A stretch of DNA of 62,000 bases from Branchiostoma floridae (taxonomy: Eukaryota; Chordata; Leptocardii; Amphioxiformes; Branchiostomatidae): assembly GCF_000003815.2 (NCBI RefSeq), contig NC_049979.1:23002368-23064367 (forward strand), written 5' to 3'. Positions within the stretch are counted from its first letter, which is position 1. The number at the start of each line of letters is the position of its first letter. Both the position numbers and the translations under genes were made by a program. A model generated the notes under the pieces. That model searched no databases, was not told the DNA's origin, and saw nothing but the letters and a program-made list of their open reading frames with translations. Positions 10,701-23,590 of this stretch are shown here, piece after piece.

Positions 10701-13700
10701 GCATTCCTCATCGATGTCGTCCAGACTTTTGGACAGCACTTTTTGGTTGTTGTCCAGCACGCGCACCCTCTTCTTTTTCTTGTCTGTAAGACAACCCATT
10801 GTGAAAAATAAAGTTAGGAAGTCTTGCTGGGTCGAAGGTCATCCATGAGGGGTGGTCTGGGGACAGAGGGAGGCTGGGAGATGTAGACGATCACGATGGC
10901 TGTATGAATGTAGGAACGGTAGTGTGAAATGGCTGGTGGAAGAAAGAAGACTGGACAGTTTTGTTTGTTAGGAGAACAAGTTGATACATTGTGCGCTAAT
11001 GAGTCAAGCAGAAAGGTTCAGGCTGGAAACAAGACTGATGATGACGTCTGTCTATCATTGTACAAACAACACAGAAGCAAGTCTGACGGACACAAAAATC
11101 ACAGATGATTCTATGGTACAGAACTCAAGGCAGATTAGTTCCTAATACTATAGCTAGACTACATGTACAATGTATGATTAGTTCCTAATACTATAGCTAG
11201 ACTACAAGTACAATGTACATGTACCTACAAGATATACACTATGCCGCATATAGGTAATGTGTATCATAGAGAAAAAACAGATTAATACTAAGAAGTGCAG
11301 GTAACTATGCCATCTATGTATCTTCTCATGGAGAGTGCTTAGGAAGTGTTGACTACGTGTTTGTGGGGGTGGGGGGGGAGGGGGCTAGCTTGCAGTCGCA
11401 ATTTTTTAATGAGCTTCTACTGGGAGACGGGGAAAAAGAACTGAAATTTGCCACCCAAAACCTTAACCCAAAGAAGAAGGTCGAACAGTCACCCTTAGTC
11501 TGGGGCTCTTCCTTCTCATCCCTCAAGATGGTGTTGAGTACGGTTTCACTCCTGTACTTGTGTTTCCTCAGGTTTGTTCGTCTGCTCTTAAACACTAGTG
11601 TGATAGAGACATGTAGCTAGTCAGAAGAGACTACAACTATTAAACTGCTACAAGCACCAGATGGTGCTTCTAGACTGCTGTTATCACCAGAATAATTTTC
11701 CTTAAGCAAGAAATGCAGACCTGGGAAGTTGAAACATGCAATTTAGTAATGATATGTGATATGGTAGAGAAATGTCCTTAAACATCAATGCGTGAAGTAT
11801 CCTCTGAAATCAAATTAGGAATTTCAAAGAAAAAAGGCAGTTTCTTGGAAGTCACTATTCCCAGACTCCATCACCAGCAGCCAAAATTATGGAATCATCA
11901 GCATTGATAAGAAAAGAATGTACAAAAACAATTTCTGAGAGTCAGGCTCCACATACACTCTTCCAATGATCAAGGGGAAAACCTAGGATCTATCTGCTTT
12001 AGTAAAGGTCCCACCACCTGCATGAAAGATACTGTCAGTAATAGCTGACCAAGGCTTGATCTATCCCAGAATGCAGACATAAATGTTTCACCCATGTCAA
12101 TGTAATCATCCACGATGGCCTGAGACATGGAACGTTTCAAAGTGGTGACTCTCCGGGGACTGGTGCTTCTGGGAGAGCGGGGAGACTTGAGCGAAGACTC
12201 AAGCAAATCTCCAGGAGAAACTGGAATAGACACACATTGGGAAGCAGGGGTCAATGACTCATGGTTCAAATTGACCAATAAACCTTTACCAGGGCAGAAT
12301 CCCAACCACCGGAGGAAAATCCTGTCTGCATTGAACAGGCATGCTCTCTAATGAAGAAAAGTAACCACTATGGAAGACTCATGTATGGCACCTTGATAAT
12401 GGGGTAGCTAAAAAGGAATTTTCACTCTGTATGTCCACACAACCTCACCAAAAAGCATCCCAGTCTATAAAACTCTGTCTACATTCTTTGTCAGTTCCAC
12501 AGTGAAAGTGAATTGTAACACACTACCAAGGCACACCAACCACACACTGTTAGCAAATAGTCTGACACACTGTTGGCAATGAGGGACAAGCCACTGTTGG
12601 GCAAAGCTGGTTCTTACATGTAAACCTGCGCTTGACTTTCTGTCGGGATTGCCTTGTGGAATCTGTGGATGTATTGCTAGTTAAAATATCAACCACCTCA
12701 TGCTTAAATTTACTTTCAAATATTGTGCTTTAAATATACATCACACTATACCAAAAGATTATGTTATACCTTCCTTCACATCAATGTGATGAACATCATG
12801 TTTTTAAAAACTAACACCAACTCTCAATGTGATCAATACATATTGTACTACAATAATAAATTCTATGACTAAGGAATGACTGCCACGTGTACTTCCATTG
12901 ACCACACGTCTCACCTGATTGAACGTTGTTGGTTTTCTGTGAGTTGGTGTTCTCAGCGGACCCATCCAGGGAGTCACCGTAGGAGCCGATGGAAGAACTG
13001 TCGGACCGCTCCGCACCCTGGCCATCCACGTGGTCAGACAAGCTCACCTTGGAAGTCTTCTTGTCCCTCTCCTTTGGTGCCTTGTTTGTCTGTGGGGCAT
13101 AAGGTACAAACTTTTTTTAAAGGTACCTGACCCAAAAAATATAAATATCCAGCAATCTTGATCATAGCATGTCCTTAAAATAAGGTGTCAATATTGGAAG
13201 CTCTCCTGCAGTACCTAAGTAAGTCTCCAGGAGCCTGAATCACTTCTTCATTTTACAAATGCTTACCAACATACCAAACATCAGAGAACCATCTACAACT
13301 TCTTGAGTTATGCTGTTCACAGACAAACAGGTGGCCCTGAAAACATCAACTTCTTAGGAAAGGTAAATCAAGATTATTTTCTCACTTGAAAAAGGGGTAA
13401 TGATGTACATGTAAATACCCACCCTACTCATTGCTGCTGATATCTTGTTGAAGAGTTTGAAGCCCTTCTTCCTGGGAGGAGATGGTTCATAGCCCTTGTA
13501 GTGGTCCATGATCTTCTCCTCCAGCTTCTCTTTCTGCCTCCGCAACTCATTCAACTTGTCACTAAAACACAATTGTTTCAATGGTCAACAAATCTGAATT
13601 TGTCAAAGCCTTGCTCTGGTATGTTTTTTTATGCATAGTCATTATTACAGCACCACGGCTCTAACTTCAGTTTGGGGAATAGGTCTCGGCACTGGTGCAC

Positions 13701-16700
13701 CTAAACTGGTGCACCTGAACTAAAAATGTAGATACGCATGTACACAGAAAAGTTTGGGGAGCGAAGCATAAATAACATACAATGCCAGCATTTCTCAAAC
13801 CTAACTACATGTACTTCTCTTCAGAGCTTTAATCTCTAATTTACAAACACAGTCATGAGCACACTTACCAAACATACTAAAATCTCCTTCATGATTTACA
13901 TGTATGCAACTATGCCAATAACTCCCTCTATCCTGCTCTATCATCGTAAAAGCACACCACCCCTTAGACACTCTCACTGACAAACTTGAAGAAGTCTGAC
14001 TCACGAAAACTGTCTCTCCTCCTCGTGGAACTGCTCCTTGCTCTCCAGAGTCTGAGCTAACAGCTCCTGGTTCTGTTCCAGCAGCTTGGTCAGCTGTGAC
14101 ATCAGCTGTTTGTTCTCCTCCTCCAGTGTACGGTTCAGCTGCTGCAGCATCTGTCAGTAACAAGTCAGCATCATGTCAGCACACACACTGGTCAACAGGA
14201 CTACAACCAAGGACTAGATGGGCTCTGCCTTCCAATACTGTGCCATGGATAACCTTTATCTTTTATCTTTTTTTTTTAGTTTTTTCCTACAGGTTTTCAC
14301 AAGTTCGATTGAATTCTCTAATTGTTACCATGGTTGTCTTACTTTTGACTTATCCTTCTCCCTGCTACTTTACTCTGATACCAATAGAAATCGTTGGCCA
14401 AATTGCTACTTCAGTGAGCTAAGGGTCAATATCATGTATCAGCTTTCAGTTTTGGTCATGTTATCCTCTTTTTTTTCATGTATTGTTGTCTTAACAGAAA
14501 TGTATACCTCCCATACAAGTAACTTTTTGCAGTTCGTGTCATATAGAATTGACTCCTACATACCTCACATCTGCCCTCCATTTTGGAGGTGGCCATGTCC
14601 ATCTGCATGTACTGTGACTGGAACTCCCTAAGGTCCCCAGCTAGCTGGGTGTGCTCCAGCTGTAGACTGTTGTAGGTCTGCTTCAGCCCCTTGTGGTCAG
14701 TCTGCAGGTCCTGGTAGTCTGCTGTCAGCTTCCTGTTGGTTGCCTGCAACCTGGGGGGAGGGTAGAGGTAAGATTGTTCAGCCTTACAGCAAGGTCACAA
14801 TTATCAGTCAATTTTGACTTTGTACAATTTTCAAAGCAGTCTGTGACAGTGACAATTACAGACAAGGATCTAAGATTTCCCATAATAAGACAGATGATTT
14901 TGTATGACACTTTCACACCTATCCCAAGAATCCCATCTTCTGATCGTATGACGATCATAGGACAAATGTCATCAGTCTCTTAGTTTAAACATCAACATCA
15001 ACTATATTGTGTAACAATGACAAACTTTATCAATCAAACATAAAGACATCGGATATTAGAGAAAAGCTAGAATACAACAACAAAAATTAAACATCACGTC
15101 ACTGGATCATCTCTTACCTTTCATTATCTGCTTTGACAGCAGCCAGGGTTCTGTCTTCTGACCTAACTGATTCAAACGTGGACTTCATCTTCTTCAGACC
15201 CTCGTTCTCCTTGAGAAGTGAGTTGTACTGGTCCTCCAGCCTCTTGTTGTCACTCTTCAGTATCTTAAAGTTGGACTTCAACATGCTGTGCTCCGAAGCC
15301 ATGGCTTCATTGTCTGAGGACAGGGTACTGTGCAGTTTCTGCAGACGCTCAAAGTCTTTTTGCAGAGCCGTGTGTTCACTTCTCATGTCGTCGTACCTTC
15401 TCTGCAGAGACTTGTACTGTGTCTCTGCCTGGGAATGTTGAGTTTGCAGTTTGGTGTGTTCAGAAGTGACAGAGGACTTCTGGGATTGCAGTGTAGAGAG
15501 TTCGACTTGCAGCTTTGCATTTTGGGATTGCAGGTTGCTGCTCTGCCCTTGTAGAGAGGCATTCTGGGACTGTAGCGAGGACACCTGCTGCTGCAGCTTG
15601 TTGCACTGGGACTCCAGGCTCCTACTTTGCTGCTTCAGGCTGCTATTCTCAGTCTCAAATTTGGCATTCTGGAAGCAAAAACAAGACTTGTCTTAAACTC
15701 TGCAAGTTGTATAAACAGGTTTCTCAACCCAGGTCCTTCTTTGACTATGGTAGTTGACAGTTCCATTTGTGCACAGGCAAACAATCGAATAAATCAACAT
15801 AATCACTAGGTATGGAACATGCTTTCTGTACAGGGATCTTCTATCATAAACAAACTATGATTGGAAAGAATAAATGTTGAAAAGAAGCAAGACTTACATT
15901 TCTCTCCAACTCAATGACCTGATCCTTCATCTTGATGAGCTCCCTGGTGGTTTCCCCCTGGGTGGTGCGCCTGACCGTGACCTTGGGGGGGCTGGAGCCC
16001 TGCTCCTCCTCGTACTTCTGCTGTAGAGCCTCGTGTTCCCGGCGCAGAGTTCTCAACTCGTCGCGCAGCTTCTGATTCCTACAACAGAACAACAAATTAA
16101 AGCTGGGAAACAAATGGATACCAGATATAACCATTCTACCTTTCTTGGGTACTGTACAGTGCTTTACCTTTGTGGAGACTTTGTTTTGTAACAGAACAGA
16201 GTCTTGTAGTGTTTTGTTTGTAACAGAACGGAGTCTTCTAGTGTTTTATGTTTGTGGTTGAAACAATCCCAGTTTACAGCAATTCGTTGAAAGTGCATAT
16301 TTGGAGTGTGATGCATTCATGGTATCCAGGTCACCGCAAAATCAAAACTCTTGCAGATGTATCATATTAAAGAGGTTGTTACATTTGACTCAATGGAACA
16401 TTTCATTTAAGAAACATGACACATAAAGAGTACACACTCGGAAATTTGTACCTAATTTCAACCCAAAAGAAATTGTATGTTGCAACTTACGTCCTTCAGT
16501 TTATGAACTACACTATAGCAGTCTTATAGCTTTGTTTATTACAGGATTATAAAGTGAGAGCTATCCCAACCCAAGGCCACTGACCTGTTAACTGACTCCT
16601 GGAGCCGACTCTCCAGTGCATGGACCTTCTCCTCCTTAATCTCAAGGCTCTTCTTCAGTTCACTCTCCATGCGGGACTCTAGGGCCTTCCACCGGCTGGA

Positions 16701-19700
16701 AGAGAAATTTTGATGTCAATGTCTCATTTCTTCACACAAACTCCTTTGGAAAAAACACAAATTGAGGTTGTCTGAAAAGCCACACTTTGATTTGTGCAAA
16801 CATCTGTCCTGAAAGAGTCTCAGTGTCAAATCTCAGCATTATTACACCACTACTACATACATGTACTAATACAGTGTCAGTCAGTCTAGCACAGACAAGG
16901 ATATGTTCTTGTAAAATATGTTCAAAGTTCGAAAAACAGTTCAAGGCTGAAGAACAATGTTCATTTTTAAGGAATTGTTTGGCTGTACCTGTTTATTATG
17001 TAAATCCTTGAAACACATCTGTTACATCCCTGTCACATAGTTGACAAGGGTCATGCATATTTCTTGCCTGAAAAATCTACCCCCTATCAACATTGGAAGT
17101 GCCCTAAAAATCAGCCTATGATCAAAGGAACACCAGGCGTATTACTAGAGAAAATGCAGTTCAGAGCTCGCTGACTCATCCGCCATTTCCATCCTGTGTG
17201 ACAGGTATAAAGGCCAATGACAAATTCTATGTACAATAAGCCCACCTCTCGTCCTGTGAGTGCTCCTGTTGTAGAAGTTTCTCCTTGTTTAGACCGATCT
17301 TATCCAGTTCTGCTGCTAGCTTCTCCAGCTCATTGGTCAGCTGCTGGTTGTGCAGTTTCTCATTCACCAGTTCCTGAAGCAAACGACATACTGATTTATG
17401 CCATTCTTGAAATTAGTGCAGTTATCTTACGTTTTCACTGTGACTGCTTCACATAAATCAAAAACAGTGTTTCCATGAATATGGGCCAGGAACATTTAAT
17501 TTTCTCCCTACCGTGAAATCAAATTTTACCGTACAAGAAATGCATACCCAAGTAGAACACACTTGTCTAAGACAATAGTCCTGACAAAATTTAAACCTCA
17601 ATAACATTTCTGGATTATGGACAAGAGAAAAAAAAAATAGGTAGAAAAATGCACTTCCTTGCTCATCAGTCCCATCCATTAAATAATTTCTTGTTATCTG
17701 AAGTATTTCTTGTTATCTGAAGCTTAAAGCTCAATTAAATGTGACCACATTACAATGTAATTTATTGTTATGAGTGACAATGTAACACTGATGTCAGACA
17801 ATAATTCCTGCACTATTATTGATTGTGGTCCCAGCTGGCATTTACACCTGAACGTAATTTTGTACTTTTCTCTTTTTATGATTTTAGTTCCAAAGAATCT
17901 GAGACAGGAAGTGGCTAAGGTCTTGATGGCCCCAAGGTTAAGACCATGTAAAAATACCTAAGGGCTTTCATCATTGGTGCTTAAACAAGCGCTTGAGTGG
18001 TTACAATGTCCACTTGGCAAAAAAATTGAGCTGAATCATGAGACTGGGCTGTACAGAGCCCATTTGTCATGGCCCCTTGTTGATAGAGTGATTAAAGAAG
18101 CAGCAAAAAACTGTCAGAGCAGCACAGTGTTGCTATCTTGAAAAATGGAGCAATCTGGCACAGCTTTAGGGCTGTCAAATAATTTACAAAGCAACCATCA
18201 GTCATGTTAACAGTATATCTTTCTTCAACAGGAGAGATATTGGTGGGAATAAAACATATACACAAAAGCTTGCAAGAAACAAAATGCAGTAATCATGACA
18301 GTAAGATGGATTAAATCATTGCACATTGAGGTGTCTGCTATCTCACCTCCCGTAGCGTCGCCAGTGTTTTCTTGTCCATAGTTGTTTGCTTCAGCAGATC
18401 CTTGTTGTCCTTCTCTAACTCCTGAATCCTGCTGTCTGTATCCTTACTTCTCTCCTTGTCCTTCTGCATGTGCCTGATCTCTGTCTCCAGACTGGCTATC
18501 CTGGTGTTACTGTCCTCCAACATGCCCTCCTTCATCTCCATGGACTGCCTCAATCTCTTGTTTTCCTTTTCCAACTGCTTCTGACTCCTCTCCAGCTGAG
18601 TGTTTGTTGTCTCCAGGTCACGATTGTCCTTCTCCAGCCGCTGCAGCTTCCTGCTGGATGCCTTCATGTTCTCCAGACTTTTCTGGAGCCTCTGGCCCTC
18701 GCTTTCCAGCTCGGAGTTCTCTTTCCGTAGATCCTCCACCTTCCTACTGGAATGGTCCACAGACTTCGTCAACTTCTGGTTCTGGCTGTCTAACCTCAAG
18801 TTGTCTTCCTCGAGCCTTTGGACGGATTCTTTTGAGGTTGCGAGCATCTTCTTCAGCTGGTGATTTTCTTTCTCCAGCTCTTCCTTCTCCTCTTCGATCT
18901 CAGACACTTTGCTGCCTGTGCCCTTCAGGTTTTCGATGGTTCTCTGTAGTCGCTGCTTCTCTGCATTCAGCTGGATGTTGACCTTCTCGGACTCATCAAA
19001 CTTCTCCGCCTTTGACTTCAAACTATCTACCTCCTTCTTCAGCTTTCTGTGTTCTTTTTCCATTGCATTGTGTTCCTTCTCCAGTTGGTCAAAATTCTCA
19101 CAAGAGATCTTCAGAGTTTCTATTGTCCTCTGTAAGTGTTCTTTTTCTCTGCCGACTTTTACATTTTCCCTCTCCATCTCCTCTGCCCTCTCTGCATTGT
19201 CACGGATTCTCTCAAACTGGCGACTAAGCTGCTTCTTCTCCAACTCGACTTGGGACAACTTGCTGGTTGTCTCTCTCAAGCTGTCGTGCAAGGTCTTGTT
19301 TTCTTTCTCAATATCCTTGACACGAGCATCTAAAGAAATCTGCACACAGAAGGGCCATCAGAAATGTTAGTCAAAGAACACAGAAATATTGTTAATAAGG
19401 TAAGAAAATTAAGATCTTAGCAGTAGAGAGGACCTGGAAAACAGTGGATATAATGACTTTTCCAAATCAGAAATAAACAGCTATAGTATATAGCAGACTC
19501 TTAGATAGAAGCATGCTTTACAAATGTCAACTTGAGATGTACAATGATGTTGAGAAGCAACATGTATTGCACAGAGTTTCCAGCATTGCACAAATTTTAT
19601 CCCTCCATCACCATTTCACCTCCACTTTGAAGCCTAGTCCTAAGCAATGCACATGTATGACTTACCTGCGTTCTCTGCCTGAGTGTGTTTATCGTCTGTT

Positions 19701-22700
19701 GAAGCTGCTCATTTTCTCTCTCCAGTTCCTGGATCTGTCTCTCACTGTTTTCTTTAATTGTTTCCAACGTCTGCTCAAGCTGAGCCTGTATACCAGTAAG
19801 GAGAAAACAAACTTTTTACATTAAAACATTTTGACTACAAGTTTCCTTTACAACAAAATATGACTGACATTCTTTTAGAAAGATCTTTCAAGTTGAACTT
19901 GAATGTAATATGAACAGAACCTGGTGTAAAAACTACACTGCTTGACCAACAATTGCAATTGTAATTCATGTATCTATGTGGGGCCTTAGTTTTGCTAAGT
20001 GGTAAAGGAGAGTTATGCTGCATTTTGATGAACAAGTCTGTATCACAGTAGGAATATACAATAGAAATGTGTCATGATTTTGCATAGAAGAGGTCACTGG
20101 CGAAACTGCAGAAATTAAGCCACCACAAATATTTCAAGATTTACAGAAATTCCATTAGGGAGAATAATGACAACTCTTTATTTAGCTACTTTTAACAGAA
20201 AATATTTGTAACCCTGTAAGGAACATTATCTGGTGTGAGGCTGACCTTATCCTTGATGAGATCATCACTAAACTGCTCCAGGTCCAGCAGGCTCTGGGTC
20301 TCCTTGGTGGCACTGTCCTGCAGGCGCTTCAACTTCTCACTCAGGCGCTGGTTCTCCTTCTCCAGCTCAGTCATTCTGCAGGAAACTCTCACAGTTAGAA
20401 TATGTATGTACCCTCCAGTCCACTACCATCTTATCCTTCTCCCTGATGCCTAATCCAGCCACAAGTGGAGAACTGGTCGCTTAACAGCCACTTCAAACTG
20501 TGTACTAAAGGTTCAGATGTAAGAACACTTGGCTTTTGTGAACCATTGATCTGTTACTGAACTGGAGCAACATCCAGAACTGTAAAGCCTATTCTAGAAA
20601 TTGACTACATTTGTATGTGGCTGTTGTTCATTACATTATAGATAATAGAAAAATGTAGATTCTGAAAAAAATGCGACAACAATGTGACAGTGTTGGGGTG
20701 AAGGAACATGTGCATGTAATAAAGATTAAAAATTTAAAATTCAATATGAAAAATCTGACTACAATATATATGTAAATGACAGTATTTAGGTTGGGAGATT
20801 GTACTACTTGCCAAGGCAATGATTACACAATTGATTATTACACTTTTTTAGCTATTTTTCTTCAGAATGCAACAAATGCAACTTTTCTTGCTTGACAATC
20901 TAAATGAAAGTGAAAATAGCATGCAAAAAGTGTTCACCTCAAATGCCCATTAAATATTGACACTCATCGAGACAATCCTATACCTAATTTCCCAAGAGAA
21001 ACCGTGACAAATTATAGCTACATCTTGATGATACTAGCAATCCATTACTATAGACCTGAGGGTTGAGCAGCAATTAATGCTGGAGGATCCTCAAGGTTTG
21101 AAAATGAGATGTTATTGACAATCAATGGTAGTTACATTACATGTGGATCCTGGACTACATGTGGTCATGAAGAGATCATTTAGGAGGTCCCTGGAAAGTT
21201 GTTAAAGAATGTACTTCTCATTTTAATCTGCCACACAGGTGTGCTTTTAGTCTAACCTGCCCCATATCAGGGTAGTGTTTTGACAAGAACAGTAATCACT
21301 TGAACATCTTAAAATAAACACTGATGATGTAAAGAACAAAAATCATGCAAAGAACTGCCAAAAGCCATTTTTGAGAGTCTATCCAAGCAACTAACTGGTA
21401 ACTGCCCCCCCCCCCACCAACTCTCTCTTATTCTTATTCAGAGAATGTGCAACCTTATACTTAAAGGTACTGTAAGAGTGAGAAGAACCCTTTTTCAACA
21501 TTGATGTAAACTGACTTTATCTCAGCATAGACACAGCAACACACATCATTCAAGAACTAGCATCCTCCAAGGATCTGATAGTGTGTCTACTATTTCTAAA
21601 CTGAAGAGATCTTCCATAGTTTCAGTAGTAGAGACACTGAGACAGTAGTGCTGTACCTTGTATTACTAGAGTCAGAGTGGTGCATCTGCTCCCGTAGTTC
21701 CTCCATCTCCTGCACCAGCCTCTTGTTCTCCTTCTCCAGCCGCAGCGCTCGGCTGGTCGCCGACTCGTTACACTCCGCGGCCAGTGGGTAGTAACCTGTT
21801 ACAGCGGACACAACACCTTGGAGTGAGACATGAAGAAAAGACAGCACTGCCCCCATGACACCAGCTCTAGCAGACTCTGCTGTCTCATGCAGTCACAGAC
21901 AGGAGGGGAGAGAAACTGTCTGCAGGTTTATAGAACTGTTGTGCCTGCTGCACAGATGTGAACCAGCTGTGATCCTAAATGCATAAGCATTTTTATTTAC
22001 TCTGCTGTCCTCTGGAATAGCTTCTTAATCTTACAATACTACCACACCACCCATATAATACTACTTACTTTACTCTACATTCATCCACCTTAACTGTACA
22101 ACAGCATCTGAATGTATAGGAAGATGTGTCATGTATCATGCAACAAATCCAGTTATAGTATCATTGAACGTTCCATCCGGTACACTATGAAAACTAGAGA
22201 AAGGGCATCATCTGGCCGTGCATCTGCCATCTGCCAATGGATAAGACAGAGTTAGGCATGCAATGTTAGTGAGGTGGCAAAAGCAAACTGTTAGTGGGTC
22301 CCACACATGCACCATAATCACAAGGCATACAAACTGAGTGCAGCACTAACATACCTTTGTAGGACCAGCCTGTCAGCAAAGGAACAAGAACAAGGGGGCA
22401 ACAGTCAGCACAGTAAGCAGAAATCAACAATACAGGGTAGAATTCTCCAGCATTGGTTGCATCATCAAAACAATGTGCTGACGAACAGTCACCATGCACA
22501 CATGCCATACAGGAGAGAACATGCTAACAAGTTGGGAGAAACACAAGACTCATTCCACATGCATCATATCATTTGGTGGTTACTTGCCACATCATAGATA
22601 CTTACTTAACTTTTCTAACAACATAAAAGACATGAACAGTACTTGTCTGATGGGCGTACTCTTAAGCAGATATCTCACTGGACTCTGGCAAATTGGGCTT

Positions 22701-23557
22701 GGAATTTATGCCAACATTAACAATTTGTGCCAATTTCCTTGCAGCAACACTTAACTGACCTGTGACGCATTTGTGTATGAAGCCCAGATGAGCCAACCAA
22801 AACATTCACGCCTAGAATAAAATACTCAATTTCGATACACAATAACTTCATTGAAAACCGCAATGTTACCACTGAATTGAAAAAAAACAATAGACATTGA
22901 TTGAAAATTCATTTCAAAAATTTCGATTGACAACGGGATGTTCACTGTTTCCCACCATTTTGGACCCATAAAATAAAATTGGCAATTTCAGGCGACAAAG
23001 TACGCTTGTTGGAGCAGGTTTGCATCAATTTACAAATGCACAATTTGGCATGGTCCAGAGAGATACCCACTTAAGTAGCTTGGAATTGGAGAACCATAAA
23101 GTTCATTGTAAAACCATACCTGAAGAACTCTTGCTCTTGGCATCTTCCAGTTCCCTCCCGAGGGTTAAGGACTCGTTAAGGGTTTGCCTCTTGTCCAGGT
23201 CAAGAGCCATATTCTCATCAACCAGCTCTTGAATCCTCCTCCTGTCTTCATCTCTTCTCTAGCAAATCAAGAAGAAGGAAAGCAAGTCAATACACTAGTA
23301 TGGATTTTCTTTTATTGGGTACAAGCACATATGCAGTGGAAACCACCCCAAATACGACCACAGCATATTCAGGACAAAAGATATAAAAACTGGAAGTTCT
23401 ACTGCAGTACCAAGGTTAGGGACAAGAAGGCCCAAATTCAACCTTGACCTCTGCATCCACCAAACCTTCCCATACACCAAATATGATCACAATCCATCCA
23501 GAGATTCCTAAGCTATTGCTCTGGATACACAAACACACACACACACACACACTCACT

Positions 23558-23590
<33 letters not shown>

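Larger units (their letters stand above)
7773..23119. other. CCDC88 introns between exons 30 and 10
   Basis: Introns of 229-1324 bp separate the exons listed. The only structure I see is a 43-bp direct duplication (11133-11218), a 32-bp direct duplication (about 16182-16248), a 12-C run (21404-21415) and a G-rich run near 11360-11390. Open frames here are mostly antisense shadows of the coiled-coil exons. Confidence 0.7.

Noticed and set aside
10682-10783. Suspected frameshift in CCDC88 exon 25 at a run of A
   Set aside because: Recounting gives five A, exon length 102 and a continuous frame; the first impression was a miscount.
18470-19370. Several plus-strand frames of 70-150 codons
   Set aside because: They are antisense shadows of the stop-poor coiled-coil exon 14.
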